Origin: an uncultured Subdoligranulum sp.
GTDB lineage: Bacteria; Bacillota_A; Clostridia; Oscillospirales; Ruminococcaceae
Assembly (NCBI RefSeq): GCF_937890665.1
Contig: NZ_CALADU010000176.1
Location: forward strand, 1 to 27,395
Reading direction: 5' to 3'
Length of the DNA: 27,395 bases
Positions 13,774-22,088 of the stretch are shown here, piece after piece; position 1 is the first letter of the stretch, and each line of letters starts with the position of its first letter. Position numbers and translations under genes: made by a program. Below the pieces are notes generated by a model. That model was given only the letters and a program-made list of their open reading frames with translations. It searched no databases and had not been told where the DNA came from.

Positions 13774-16053
13774 ATGCTGTTTCATTCTTATAAAGGATTT
13801 TCGGGGGCGGCCGCCCGCACCTTATATACGGCGGTAGTACTGGCCGGGCAGCAGGGCTGTTCGGCAGCAGATACCGGTCATCTGTTGTTGGCTATGCTGC
13901 AAACGGCGCAGGGACCGGCAGCAGACTTTTTGCGCCGCAAACGGGTAACGGAGTCGGCGTTGCGCAGCTGTGTGCAGGCACGAAGCTGTACGGGGCAGCC
14001 CCATTGTCTGCGCAAAAACGATCTGGCACCCGAGACGCGCAAAACCATGGAATTTGCGGTGTTGGGGGCCCATGCGGCCAGTGTGGCCAAGGCGGAAAAC
14101 GAGCATCTGCTTTGCGCGATGCTGGAGGATTCCGCCTGTACGGCCAGCGTGTGGCTGGCCTCTTTGGGCATCGAGGTGCCGCAGGCTGCCCGGGAATGCC
14201 GACAGCTTTCCGGGCAGATGGTGCTGCCGACCCAGCCGCGGATGGCTACCTCCCGGGGGAGCAAACCCAGCGAAAAATATGGCCGGGACTTGACCCGCTT
14301 GGCGCAGGAAGGCAGACTGGATCCGGTACTTTGTCGGGACGCCGAACTGGAGAGGATGATCGAAATTTTATGCCGCCGTCAGAAGAATAACCCCTGTCTG
14401 TTGGGGGAGCCGGGGGTGGGGAAAAGCGCACTGGCCGAGGCACTGGCTCAGCGGATTGCCTCGGGGCAGATCACGCCATCACTGCGCAACAAGCGGGTGC
14501 TGGCGCTGGATATGGCATCGATGGTGGCGGGCACCAAATACCGGGGGGATTTTGAAGAACGCTTCAAAAATCTGTTGGAGGAACTCTACCGTGACAGTTC
14601 AACGATTCTTTTCATTGATGAGATCCACGTGATTGCGGGAGCCGGTGCTGCCGAAGGGGCCATCGACGCGGCCAGCATCTTAAAGCCTATGCTGGCACGG
14701 GGAGAAATCCAACTGATCGGTGCCACGACGGTGGAGGAGTACCGCAAGACGATTCAGAAAGATTCGGCGTTGGAACGGCGTTTCGGCAAGGTGATGGTGG
14801 AGGAACCCAGCCCAGAGAATGCCGAACAGATTTTGTGTGGCCTGATGCCGCGGTACGAGCGGTATCATGGGGTGGCCATCCCACAGGAGGCGATTCACGC
14901 AGCGGTAGAACTCAGTGTGCGGTATCTGCCGGGGCGGTATCTGCCTGACAAGGCCATTGATCTGTTGGATGAAGCAGCGGCTTCGGTGCGGATCGCCGCC
15001 GCCGAGGAGGGGGAAAAACGGCGGGCCTTGCAGCCGTCGGACATTGCCAAGGTGGTCAGCAAAGCCAGCGGCGTACCGGTAGAACGGGTGGGGGAAGCCG
15101 AGCGGGAACGGCTAACGCATTTGGAAAGCCGGTTGGCCTCGGAAGTGATTGGTCAGCCGCAGGCTGTGGCAGCGGTGGCGGCAGCCATCCGGCGCAGCCG
15201 TACCGGTTTGCGGGAAAGTGGACGCCCCATTGGTGCGATGCTGTTTCTGGGCCCTACCGGTGTGGGCAAAACCCAGTTAGCCCGAACGTTGGCCAAATGC
15301 TGGTTTGGCAGCGAGAAAGCGCTGCTTCGTTTCGATATGTCGGAATATATGGAAAGGCATACCGTGGCCCGTCTTTTGGGGGCGCCGCCGGGCTATGTGG
15401 GGCATGATGAGGGCGGTCAACTGACCGAAGCGGTACGTCGCCGGCCTTACAGTGTGGTGCTGTTTGACGAGATCGAAAAGGCTCACGGCGATATTCAGAA
15501 TTTGCTTCTGCAAATTCTCGAGGATGGCAGCCTGACAGATTCCCAAGGACGGAAAGCGGACTTCTCCAACACGATTATCTTACTCACTTCCAATTTGGGG
15601 GCACGGTGTCTCAGCGGGCAGACCGCCCCTATGGGCTTCGGCGCAGCCGATGGTGAGGCGGCTCGGCGGGGCAAACAGGCATTGCAGGAAGCAAAGTCCT
15701 TTTTCCGGCCGGAATTGATGGGGCGTCTGGATGAAACGGTGTTGTTTGACCCCTTGGGGCCCCAGCAGTTGGCGGCCATCGCAGACCGACTGCTTTGCGA
15801 GTTGGAAGAACGGGCGGCACGGCAGGGATATACCCTGCATCATACGGCAGCGGCAGCTCGCTGTCTGGCAGGGGAAAAAGTGCCGCCCTATGGGGCCCGG
15901 GAACTGCGGCGTACCGTAAGCCGGGCGGTGGAGCAGGCGTTGGCGGACCGCATAGCCGCGGGCACCGCCCAGACAGGTGCAGTCTATACGGCGGATGCGG
16001 CATCGGATGGAAGTATTGTCCTGCGGGAACAAGACTTGGCCGCTTGTGTATGA
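13774..16053 (+). CDS. Clp/Hsp100 AAA+ unfoldase (ClpC/ClpA-like, no M domain)
   Basis: Two-ring AAA+ unfoldase that feeds proteins to ClpP. The 759-residue protein has a divergent Clp N domain with two helical repeats (about 1-140). ATPase domain D1 has Walker A GEPGVGKS (211-218) and Walker B ILFIDEIH (from 278). D2 has Walker A GPTGVGKT (493-500) and Walker B VVLFDEIEK (from 561). Met-Gly-Phe at 620-622 matches the ClpP-docking loop. Between D1 and D2, after DLLDEAA (from 396), only about 20 residues precede PSDIAKVVS, so the coiled-coil middle domain of ClpC (B. subtilis ClpC is about 810 residues) is absent, as in ClpA (758). The ribosome site GGGGAGG is clear. No McsA, McsB, CtsR or ClpS gene is in view. 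Confidence 0.92.
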   Translation: MLFHSYKGFSGAAARTLYTAVVLAGQQGCSAADTGHLLLAMLQTAQGPAADFLRRKRVTESALRSCVQARSCTGQPHCLRKNDLAPETRKTMEFAVLGAHAASVAKAENEHLLCAMLEDSACTASVWLASLGIEVPQAARECRQLSGQMVLPTQPRMATSRGSKPSEKYGRDLTRLAQEGRLDPVLCRDAELERMIEILCRRQKNNPCLLGEPGVGKSALAEALAQRIASGQITPSLRNKRVLALDMASMVAGTKYRGDFEERFKNLLEELYRDSSTILFIDEIHVIAGAGAAEGAIDAASILKPMLARGEIQLIGATTVEEYRKTIQKDSALERRFGKVMVEEPSPENAEQILCGLMPRYERYHGVAIPQEAIHAAVELSVRYLPGRYLPDKAIDLLDEAAASVRIAAAEEGEKRRALQPSDIAKVVSKASGVPVERVGEAERERLTHLESRLASEVIGQPQAVAAVAAAIRRSRTGLRESGRPIGAMLFLGPTGVGKTQLARTLAKCWFGSEKALLRFDMSEYMERHTVARLLGAPPGYVGHDEGGQLTEAVRRRPYSVVLFDEIEKAHGDIQNLLLQILEDGSLTDSQGRKADFSNTIILLTSNLGARCLSGQTAPMGFGAADGEAARRGKQALQEAKSFFRPELMGRLDETVLFDPLGPQQLAAIADRLLCELEERAARQGYTLHHTAAAARCLAGEKVPPYGARELRRTVSRAVEQALADRIAAGTAQTGAVYTADAASDGSIVLREQDLAACV

Positions 16054-16064
16054 CCAGATAACCC

Positions 16065-16101
16065 AAAGGAGCCTTCCGGCTTATACCGGAAGGCTCCTTT
16101 T
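16065..16101. terminator. Two-way terminator between clp and hydrogenase
   Basis: AAAGGAGCCTTCCGG (16065-16079) and CCGGAAGGCTCCTTT (16086-16100) form a perfect 15-bp stem around CTTATA. Both ends carry A/T runs, so it can end the clp transcript on + and the hydrogenase transcript on -. Confidence 0.9.
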
Positions 16102-16118
16102 AAAATGATTTTATTGTT

Positions 16119-17870
16119 TTAAGACTGGTTTTGGGGCATTTGCCAACCGTGATGGTCGGTGTGCAGCCAAGTTTCTGCCAGTTCGCTGCCCGGTTCGCCC
16201 AGTGCTTCACGATACAGAAGCTGAATCTCAGGGTTTTCATGACTAAAGCGCAGCATGCTGCACTGGTCCAGTGCGTAGAGCCGCTTTCCGCGTTCGGCGG
16301 CACGCTCCTCATCATCGCGGTTTTGCGGTTGTCCGCCGCCGCCTGCACAGCCACCGGGGCAAGCCATCACTTCCACAAAGTCGTAATGAACTTTTCCGGC
16401 CGCAATGGCATCCAATAGGCGACGGGTATTGCCCAGCCCACTGACCACGGCGGTGTGCACCACAGCGCCGCCGCCTAAATCGAATTGCGCCTCGGTCCAC
16501 CCTTTCGCGTAGGCACTGCCGCGCACTGCGGTGAAGGCTTCCGGCTTGGGGTTCTTGCCGTTGACCAGATAGTAAGCGGTGCGCAAGGCGGCTTCCATCA
16601 CACCACCGGTTGCACCAAAGATCACACCGGCGCCGGTGTAGGTGCCCAACGGGGAATCAAACGCTTCCTCGGGCAGGGTCTCGGGGTGAAGGTGTTCGGC
16701 ACGGATCATCCGCACCAGCTCACGGGTGGTCAGGACCAGATCCACGTCACGCCCGGCCTCGGTGTACATGGTGGGCAGATCACACTCCTGTTTTTTGGCA
16801 ATACAGGGCATGATGGACACGCAGTACAGCTTGTCGGGGGAAACCCCCAGCTTTTGTGCAAAGTAATTCTTGGTCACAGCGCCAAACATCTGCTGAGGAC
16901 TTTTGGCGGTGGATAGTCGGTCGGTCCATTGGGGGTAATGACTCTTTAGATAGCGCACCCAACCGGGGCAGCAACTGGTGAACATCGGCAGTTCCCGGGT
17001 ATCGCCAGCCTGATAGCGGTGCAGAAACTCGGTGCCCTCTTCCATAATGGTCAGATCCGCACTGAAGGAGGTGTCAAACACATAGTCAAAGCCCAGTCTG
17101 CGCAAGGCAGCAGCCATGCGGTGGACGGTTGCTTGTTCGGGGGCAAGACCCAGCGTTTCTCCCCAAGCGGTACGTACTGCCGGTGCAATCTGAACCACCG
17201 TGATCTTGTTGGGATCCGCGATGGCATCAAAGGCACGTTGGGTGTCGTTGCGTTCCCGCAGGGCACCCGTGGGGCAGTGGGTGATGCACTGGCCGCACAA
17301 GGCACAGTCGCTTTCTTTGATGCGGCGATTGCCGCTTACATCTACGCGGGTACGGCTGCCGGTGCCGGACAGATCCCACACGTGTACCCCTTGCACTTTA
17401 TCGCATACCTGAATGCAGCGCATACACTTGATGCATTTGTTGGTGTCCCGGTAAAGGGGAAAATCCCGAGGCCACATGGCGCGGGCACCGGTCACCAGAT
17501 CGGCGGGGTTTTCCAAAATGCCCAAATCGTTGGCTACACTTTGCAGATGGCAGTTGCCGCTGCGCAGACAGGTGGCACAGTGGCAGTCATGCTGGCTCAG
17601 GATCAACTCCACGTTGATGCGCCGGGTGCGGCGCACCCGATCCGTATTGGTGCGGATGGCCATGCCCTCAAAAACGGGATTGTTGCAGCTGGGCACCAGA
17701 TTGCGTTCGCCCTCGATCTCCACGCAGCAGACGCGGCAGGCGCCGATCTCGTTTAGATCTTTGAGATAGCACAGGTGGGGAATGTCCACCCCGGCGGCTT
17801 TGGCGGCATTCAGGATGGTGGTGCCTTCCGGTACCTGCACCGCCACGCCGTTGACAGTAACGTTTACCAT
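16119..17870 (-). CDS. hydA: [FeFe] hydrogenase catalytic subunit
   Basis: Reversible H2 production/oxidation enzyme. The 583-residue protein has the full cluster set. A plant-type [2Fe-2S] domain has Cys34, 45, 48 and 62. A His-Cys [4Fe-4S] site has His94, Cys98, 101 and 107. Two ferredoxin-type [4Fe-4S] sites lie at Cys146/149/152/156 and Cys189/192/195/199. The H-cluster domain has TSCCPGW (Cys300, the proton-relay Cys, and ligand Cys301), MPCIAKKQE (Cys356) and MACPGGCAGGG (Cys504, Cys508). This is the CpI-like M3 architecture, also seen in HydA of bifurcating complexes. The start at 17870 overlaps the upstream flavoprotein gene by 7 bases and is served by AAAGGAGGGAGGA. Maturases HydE, HydF and HydG are not in the window. 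Confidence 0.96.
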   Translation of the reverse strand: MVNVTVNGVAVQVPEGTTILNAAKAAGVDIPHLCYLKDLNEIGACRVCCVEIEGERNLVPSCNNPVFEGMAIRTNTDRVRRTRRINVELILSQHDCHCATCLRSGNCHLQSVANDLGILENPADLVTGARAMWPRDFPLYRDTNKCIKCMRCIQVCDKVQGVHVWDLSGTGSRTRVDVSGNRRIKESDCALCGQCITHCPTGALRERNDTQRAFDAIADPNKITVVQIAPAVRTAWGETLGLAPEQATVHRMAAALRRLGFDYVFDTSFSADLTIMEEGTEFLHRYQAGDTRELPMFTSCCPGWVRYLKSHYPQWTDRLSTAKSPQQMFGAVTKNYFAQKLGVSPDKLYCVSIMPCIAKKQECDLPTMYTEAGRDVDLVLTTRELVRMIRAEHLHPETLPEEAFDSPLGTYTGAGVIFGATGGVMEAALRTAYYLVNGKNPKPEAFTAVRGSAYAKGWTEAQFDLGGGAVVHTAVVSGLGNTRRLLDAIAAGKVHYDFVEVMACPGGCAGGGGQPQNRDDEERAAERGKRLYALDQCSMLRFSHENPEIQLLYREALGEPGSELAETWLHTDHHGWQMPQNQS

Positions 17871-19699
17871 TGGGTGGTCCTCCCTCCTTTAAAGATACCG
17901 TAGCCGAAGTGGTCGCAGCGCAGGCAGCGGCCGGCCTCCTGCATGGCTTCCTCCTCGGTCATGCCGCAGCTTGCCAGTGCAAAGTCGCAGCGGGCTTCCA
18001 GTGCATTGCGGCTCTTCAGTTGAATGCGGCCGCAGGGCGGTGTGTTGGACAGCTTGGCTGGAGGAATCTTGACGTCCGTACCGATGGTATGGGAATATCC
18101 CAAGAAACTATCGATGTTGGCGGCGCTGACCTTTCCGGCTGCCACTGCCCGAATTACGGTGGCGGGGCCGGTCACTGCGTCGCCGCCGGCAAAGACGTTG
18201 GGAGTGCCGGGCACATAGCCGGACAAATCGGCTTTCAGAGCGCCGCGGCTGGTACCGATGCCATCCTTCTCAAATTCATCGGATTCGATGCGCTGGCCGA
18301 TGGCGATGATCAGATAATCGCAGGGAATGCGGAACTTCTTCTGTTGTGCGTCCCGCGGGGCCGGTCGGCCATCGCGGCCATACCCGCCGATGATCTGAGG
18401 CCGGGTCCACAATGCACTGACTTCGCCGTTCTCGTTGGCCTCAATATGATCGGGCGCCTGCAGGGGCAAAATCTGGCAGCCCTCTGCCATGGCATCCTCA
18501 ATCTCCTCCGGCAGGGCGGTCATGTCATCCACCCGGCGGCGGTAGACACAGGTCACACTCTCGGCGCCCAGTCGGATGGACGTTCGGGTGGCGTCCATGC
18601 TCACATTGCCGCCGCCGATGACCACAATGCGCTTGCCGGTGAAATCCGGGGCGTGGCCCTCACCACAGTTGCGCAAAAACTCTACGGCAGACAGGACATT
18701 CTTGCTATTTTCGCCCTCCAATCCCAGCTTTTTATCAGCGTGGGCACCAATAGCGATGTACAGAGCGTCGTACTCCTTTTGCAGGTCGGCCAACTGTAAA
18801 TCCTTGCCTACGCAGACGCCGGTGCGTACCTCGATGCCGGTGGCTACAATATAGTCCAGATCCCGCTGAAGTACTTCCGGGGGCAGCCGGTAGTCGGGAA
18901 TGCCGTAGCGCAGCATGCCGCCCAGCTTGTCACGCTGTTCAAATACGGTGATGTTGTGGCCCATCAGCCGCAGATAGTAGGCCGCCGTCAAGCCGCTGGG
19001 GCCTCCGCCAATAATGGCAACGCGTTTGCCGGTTTCCTCGGCCGGGGCAGGGGGCGTCTGTGCACCCGCATGGTCGGCGGCAAAGCGTTTCAGACCACAG
19101 ATGTTCACGGCATCATCTACCAGACGGCGGCGGCACTGCCGCTCACAGGGATGTTCGCACACATAGGCGCAAGAATGGGGGAAGGGATTGTCTTTGCGGA
19201 TCAGGTCCATAGCGGCGTCGTATTGCCCCTCCCGAATCAAAGCGATGTAACCCGGAATATCCACGTGGGCAGGGCAGACCGTCACACAGGGAACGGGCTG
19301 CTTCAGTGAGCAGATGCAGCGTCCGTAGTGGGCGTGTTCTTCGTAGTCCTCGCGGAATCCCCGCACTCCCTGCAAGACCATGGCAGCAGCTTCATAACCA
19401 ATGGCACAGTCGGCGGAATCCACAATGGCAGCGGCGGTCTGTTCGATCAGATCGATGGTACCTTCCGGTGCGGTCTGGTCCAGTACACTTTCCAGCAAGG
19501 TTTCCAACTGGGAAAGGCCGATTCGGCAGGGAACACACTTGCCGCAGGTCTGCGCATGGCAAAGGCGCAAAAAATTCAGCGCCATATCCACCGGGCAAAG
19601 TCCCGGCGGGTTGGCGGCGATGCGGTGCCCCATATCGCGGCAGAGGTCCTGCACGACCTGCTGCGCGCGATCGGGCGTTTCGATCGAGAGTCGTATCAT
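17864..19699 (-). CDS. NuoF-like Fe-S domain fused to GltD/NfnB-type FAD oxidoreductase
   Basis: A 611-residue two-part redox protein. Residues 1-125 resemble the C-terminal iron-sulfur part of NuoF/HydB, with CGKCVPC (Cys52/55/58) and SADCAIG (Cys98) for one [4Fe-4S] cluster, but the FMN/NADH-binding part of NuoF is missing. Residues 126-595 match the glutamate synthase small subunit and NfnB: a Cys-rich entry (Cys138, 142, 177, 181, 185, 189), FAD motif IIGGGPSGL (229-237), NAD(P) motif VIGGGNVSMDATR (360-372), and a closing CLRCDHF. It overlaps hydA by 7 bases, so the two are translated together. The probable role is passing electrons between NAD(P)H and the hydrogenase. Whether it bifurcates to ferredoxin cannot be read from sequence. 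GGAGG precedes ATG 19699. Confidence 0.9.
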   Translation of the reverse strand: MIRLSIETPDRAQQVVQDLCRDMGHRIAANPPGLCPVDMALNFLRLCHAQTCGKCVPCRIGLSQLETLLESVLDQTAPEGTIDLIEQTAAAIVDSADCAIGYEAAAMVLQGVRGFREDYEEHAHYGRCICSLKQPVPCVTVCPAHVDIPGYIALIREGQYDAAMDLIRKDNPFPHSCAYVCEHPCERQCRRRLVDDAVNICGLKRFAADHAGAQTPPAPAEETGKRVAIIGGGPSGLTAAYYLRLMGHNITVFEQRDKLGGMLRYGIPDYRLPPEVLQRDLDYIVATGIEVRTGVCVGKDLQLADLQKEYDALYIAIGAHADKKLGLEGENSKNVLSAVEFLRNCGEGHAPDFTGKRIVVIGGGNVSMDATRTSIRLGAESVTCVYRRRVDDMTALPEEIEDAMAEGCQILPLQAPDHIEANENGEVSALWTRPQIIGGYGRDGRPAPRDAQQKKFRIPCDYLIIAIGQRIESDEFEKDGIGTSRGALKADLSGYVPGTPNVFAGGDAVTGPATVIRAVAAGKVSAANIDSFLGYSHTIGTDVKIPPAKLSNTPPCGRIQLKSRNALEARCDFALASCGMTEEEAMQEAGRCLRCDHFGYGIFKGGRTTQW

Positions 19700-19740
19700 A
19701 GATGGCGTATCCTCCGTTTATATGGGTTCGTTTATTCTCT

Positions 19741-19769
19741 ATTATACGGGCACGACAATGACAAATCAA
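19741..19769 (-). promoter_or_regulatory. Promoter of the hydrogenase operon
   Basis: On the - strand, TTGATT (19769-19764) is followed by 17 bases and a perfect TATAAT (19746-19741). Transcription should begin near 19734, leaving about 35 bases to the start codon. The upstream stretch to 19824 is very A/T-rich, with two ATGACAAA copies on the + strand (19758-19765 and 19807-19814). These might contact a regulator, but I see no convincing Rex palindrome. Confidence 0.65.
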
Positions 19770-19824
19770 TAACAAATTATGAAATTGTGGAACATTACTG
19801 TACAAAATGACAAAATTGACCAAT

Positions 19825-19857
19825 AAAAAATCGGATGCCGATAAACTCGGCATCCGA
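19825..19857 (-). terminator. Terminator of the nth-gntR-pyrBI operon
   Basis: TCGGATGCCGA (19831-19841) and TCGGCATCCGA (19847-19857) form a perfect 11-bp stem with a five-base loop. On the - strand the stem is followed by TTTTTTATT. It begins 18 bases after the pyrI stop. Confidence 0.9.
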
Positions 19858-19874
19858 GAAAAACTCGTGCATTT

Positions 19875-20303
19875 TTACGGATTTACGCGGAATTCCTGCT
19901 CGCAATAGATGCAGCGGTACCGTCCGCTGGGGGTCAGGGTGAAGATATGATCGCAGCCTTCCTCAATGGAGGTGACGCAGCGAGGGTTGGTGCATTTGAT
20001 CACGTTCACCAAGCGCTGGGGCTGCTTGGGACGAATCTTGTTGACGATGTGGCCATTTTCAATCACGGTAATGGTGATTTTGGGGTCCAGATAGCCCAGA
20101 ATATCGAAGTTCAGCTTGCTGACATCGCCTTCGATCTTGATGATGTCTTTCTTGCCGCTTTTCTGGCTGCGGACGTTTTGCAGCAGGGCTACGCTGGCGT
20201 CATGCAGCTTTTCCAGTTCCATCATATGGTACAGGCCCAACCCGGTACCGGCGGTAATGTGGTCGATGACCACACCGTTCAGAATTTCATCAACCGTTAA
20301 CAT
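19875..20303 (-). CDS. pyrI: Aspartate carbamoyltransferase regulatory subunit
   Basis: Binds nucleotides and controls aspartate transcarbamoylase, the first committed step of pyrimidine synthesis. The 142-residue protein has an N-terminal allosteric domain ([13 protein letters not shown] and [19 protein letters not shown]) and a C-terminal zinc domain with Cys104, Cys109, Cys131 and Cys134 in a Cx4C...Cx2C pattern, which docks onto PyrB. ATG 20303 is chosen. It overlaps the end of pyrB by 14 bases, with GGAGGTAGC as ribosome site inside pyrB. A TTG one codon upstream is less likely. Confidence 0.95.
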   Translation of the reverse strand: MLTVDEILNGVVIDHITAGTGLGLYHMMELEKLHDASVALLQNVRSQKSGKKDIIKIEGDVSKLNFDILGYLDPKITITVIENGHIVNKIRPKQPQRLVNVIKCTNPRCVTSIEEGCDHIFTLTPSGRYRCIYCEQEFRVNP

Positions 20304-21243
20304 CAAAAGCTACCTCCCCGGTTTTGGGGTCTGCAAGACCCAGCAGCGTCATAATCAAAGCCATGCGCATGTATACGCCGTTTTGTGCCTGTTCAAAGTA
20401 GGCGGCGCGCGGGTCGTCGTCCACATCCAGCGTGATCTCATTCACGCGGGGCAGCGGATGCAGCACCGCCATGTCGGCGGGGGCCAGCGCCAGCTTGTCC
20501 TTGGTCAGCACGTAGCTGTTTTTCAGACGGATGTAATCCTCCTCGTTGAAGAAACGCTCCTGCTGTACCCGGGTCATATAAAGGATGTCCAATCCGGGAA
20601 GAGCTTCTTCCAGATTGCGGGTCTCCACATAGTCGATGCCGTTGGGGGTCAGGATCTCGCTGATGATGTAATCCGGTACCCGCAGTTCCTCCGGTGAGAT
20701 CAGCACAAACCGCATGCCCGGCAGGCGGGACAGGCTCTTAATGAGGCTGTGGACGGTACGGCCGAATTTCAAGTCGCCGCAGAAGCCGATGGTCAGGTTG
20801 TCCAGCCGGCCCTTGCGGCGGCGGATGGTCATCATGTCCAGCAAAGTCTGGGTGGGGTGGCTGTGGCCGCCGTCACCGGCATTGATGACCGGGATGCGGC
20901 TGTAACGGGCCGCGCGCAGCGGCGCGCCTTCCTTGGGGTGGCGCATGGCGGCGATGTCGGCATAGCAGCTGACAATGCGGATGGTATCCGCCACAGTCTC
21001 GCCCTTAGAAGCACTGGAAACGCCCGCATCGGGGAAGCCCAGTACCTGTCCGCCGAGGTTCAGCATGGCTGCCTCAAAGGACAAGCGGGTGCGGGTGCTC
21101 GGTTCGTAGAAGAGCGTCGCCAGACGCTTGCGGGTGGCCACGTCCTTGTAAGCGGCCGGATCGTCGTGGATACGGTCGGCCAGATCCAACAGGCGAAGGG
21201 TTTCCTCCAGCGTAAAGTCCGCCGGATCGATCAGATGTCTCAT
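20290..21243 (-). CDS. pyrB: Aspartate carbamoyltransferase catalytic subunit
   Basis: Joins carbamoyl phosphate and aspartate to form carbamoyl aspartate. The 317-residue protein has the carbamoyl-phosphate site STRTR (49-53), SSASKGE with Lys80, HPTQ (129-132), and the aspartate-side HPLPR (262-266). The length suits the catalytic chain that forms a dodecamer with PyrI. ATG 21243 is preferred: AAAGGGG sits 7 bases ahead of it but only one base from the in-frame ATG at 21249. The 92 bases between it and the GntR gene contain a GC-rich imperfect inverted repeat and no recognisable PyrR element or intrinsic terminator. Confidence 0.96.
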   Translation of the reverse strand: MRHLIDPADFTLEETLRLLDLADRIHDDPAAYKDVATRKRLATLFYEPSTRTRLSFEAAMLNLGGQVLGFPDAGVSSASKGETVADTIRIVSCYADIAAMRHPKEGAPLRAARYSRIPVINAGDGGHSHPTQTLLDMMTIRRRKGRLDNLTIGFCGDLKFGRTVHSLIKSLSRLPGMRFVLISPEELRVPDYIISEILTPNGIDYVETRNLEEALPGLDILYMTRVQQERFFNEEDYIRLKNSYVLTKDKLALAPADMAVLHPLPRVNEITLDVDDDPRAAYFEQAQNGVYMRMALIMTLLGLADPKTGEVAFDVNG

Positions 21244-21335
21244 ACACATTCCCCTTTAAACTCTATGGTTTTATCTCATAGGGCACGGCGGGCGGAACCC
21301 CGTCCCCATACCCGATGAAAACATGAAAGGTGGTG

Positions 21336-22088
21336 TTACATCAGTTTGCGCACAATGGCAAAGTCAAAAAAATCGGTGTAACAGGTTTGGCAGCACAAAA
21401 CCGGCTGACAAAGCCGGGAATAGCAGGTTTCTTCCAACTGCATCAGCGCCTGATCGGGGCGCAGCCCTAACTGGCGGCGGATCGCAGCGCTGCCGGTCAC
21501 CGCCCGCAGGTGGGCCAATGTTTTGGTGACTTCTACATGGCAATACTTGGATACGATGTCAAAGATCGGTTGCGTAAAATCCAACGTGTCCAGACGTTGC
21601 CCATCAAACAAGGCCAACGGTAGAATGTCGGTGGAATACAAAACCGGCAGGTCATCGGCCAGCACGCGGCGCCGCACAAACACAAGGGTGGGGGACGGCT
21701 GCCCCGCAAGGCCCAGCCGTTGGGCCAAGGCAGGGGGCGCGGTTTCCCGGGTGACCAGCAGCTGATCACTGTGGGGGGTATGACCGGCGGCCCGAATCAT
21801 ACGGTAAAATTCCATCTTCTGGTCCAAACGGTTTTCTACCTGCAGTACATCCCGGTTGACCCGGGTGCCGATTCCCCGCACTCGCTCCAGATACCCTTCC
21901 CGCTCCAACAGGCTCAGGGCGTCGCGCACTACGGTGCGGCTGATGCCCAAGGCACCGGCCAATTCCACCTCACTGGGCAGTTGGGTGGCACCGGCAAACA
22001 GACCGTCCCGCAATTCTGCAATCAGGCGGTCGGCGGTCTGCTGGCTGCGCAGTTCCCCGCCCAGCGGTGCTTCGGTTGTTTTTTTCAT
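21336..22088 (-). CDS. GntR/HutC-family transcriptional regulator with UTRA domain
   Basis: A 250-residue ligand-responsive repressor or activator. The N-terminal winged helix (about 15-80) contains LPSEVELAGALGISRTVVRDAL and the wing LEREGYLERVRGIGTRVN. The remainder is a UTRA-type effector domain with TLVFVRRRVLADDLPVLYSTDILP, IFDIVSKYCHVEV and the late LEETCYS. Effectors of this family are usually small metabolites such as sugars, amino acids or urocanate; the one here is unknown. ATG 22088 overlaps the nth stop as ATGA, with GAAAGGA 9 bases upstream; a longer reading to 22133 lacks a ribosome site. Its place between nth and pyrBI raises the chance that it controls pyrimidine genes or its own operon, which is inference only. 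Confidence 0.9.
   Translation of the reverse strand: MKKTTEAPLGGELRSQQTADRLIAELRDGLFAGATQLPSEVELAGALGISRTVVRDALSLLEREGYLERVRGIGTRVNRDVLQVENRLDQKMEFYRMIRAAGHTPHSDQLLVTRETAPPALAQRLGLAGQPSPTLVFVRRRVLADDLPVLYSTDILPLALFDGQRLDTLDFTQPIFDIVSKYCHVEVTKTLAHLRAVTGSAAIRRQLGLRPDQALMQLEETCYSRLCQPVLCCQTCYTDFFDFAIVRKLM

Noticed and set aside
17870..18799. 309-codon + strand frame opposite the NuoF-GltD fusion, and a 245-codon one opposite hydA (17019-17756)
   Set aside because: Ala/Gly/His-rich translations with no domain, fully inside convincing - strand genes with ordered motifs.
19758..19814. Two ATGACAAA copies upstream of the hydrogenase promoter, considered as Rex sites
   Set aside because: They are direct copies about 49 bases apart in A/T-rich DNA, not the TTGT...ACAA inverted repeat of Rex; chance occurrence is likely.
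21281..21313. GC-rich imperfect hairpin in the leader of pyrB (- strand), first taken for an attenuator
   Set aside because: The stem needs two G-U pairs and is not followed by a T tract, and no alternative antiterminator pairing is evident. Regulation by structure is possible but not supported.
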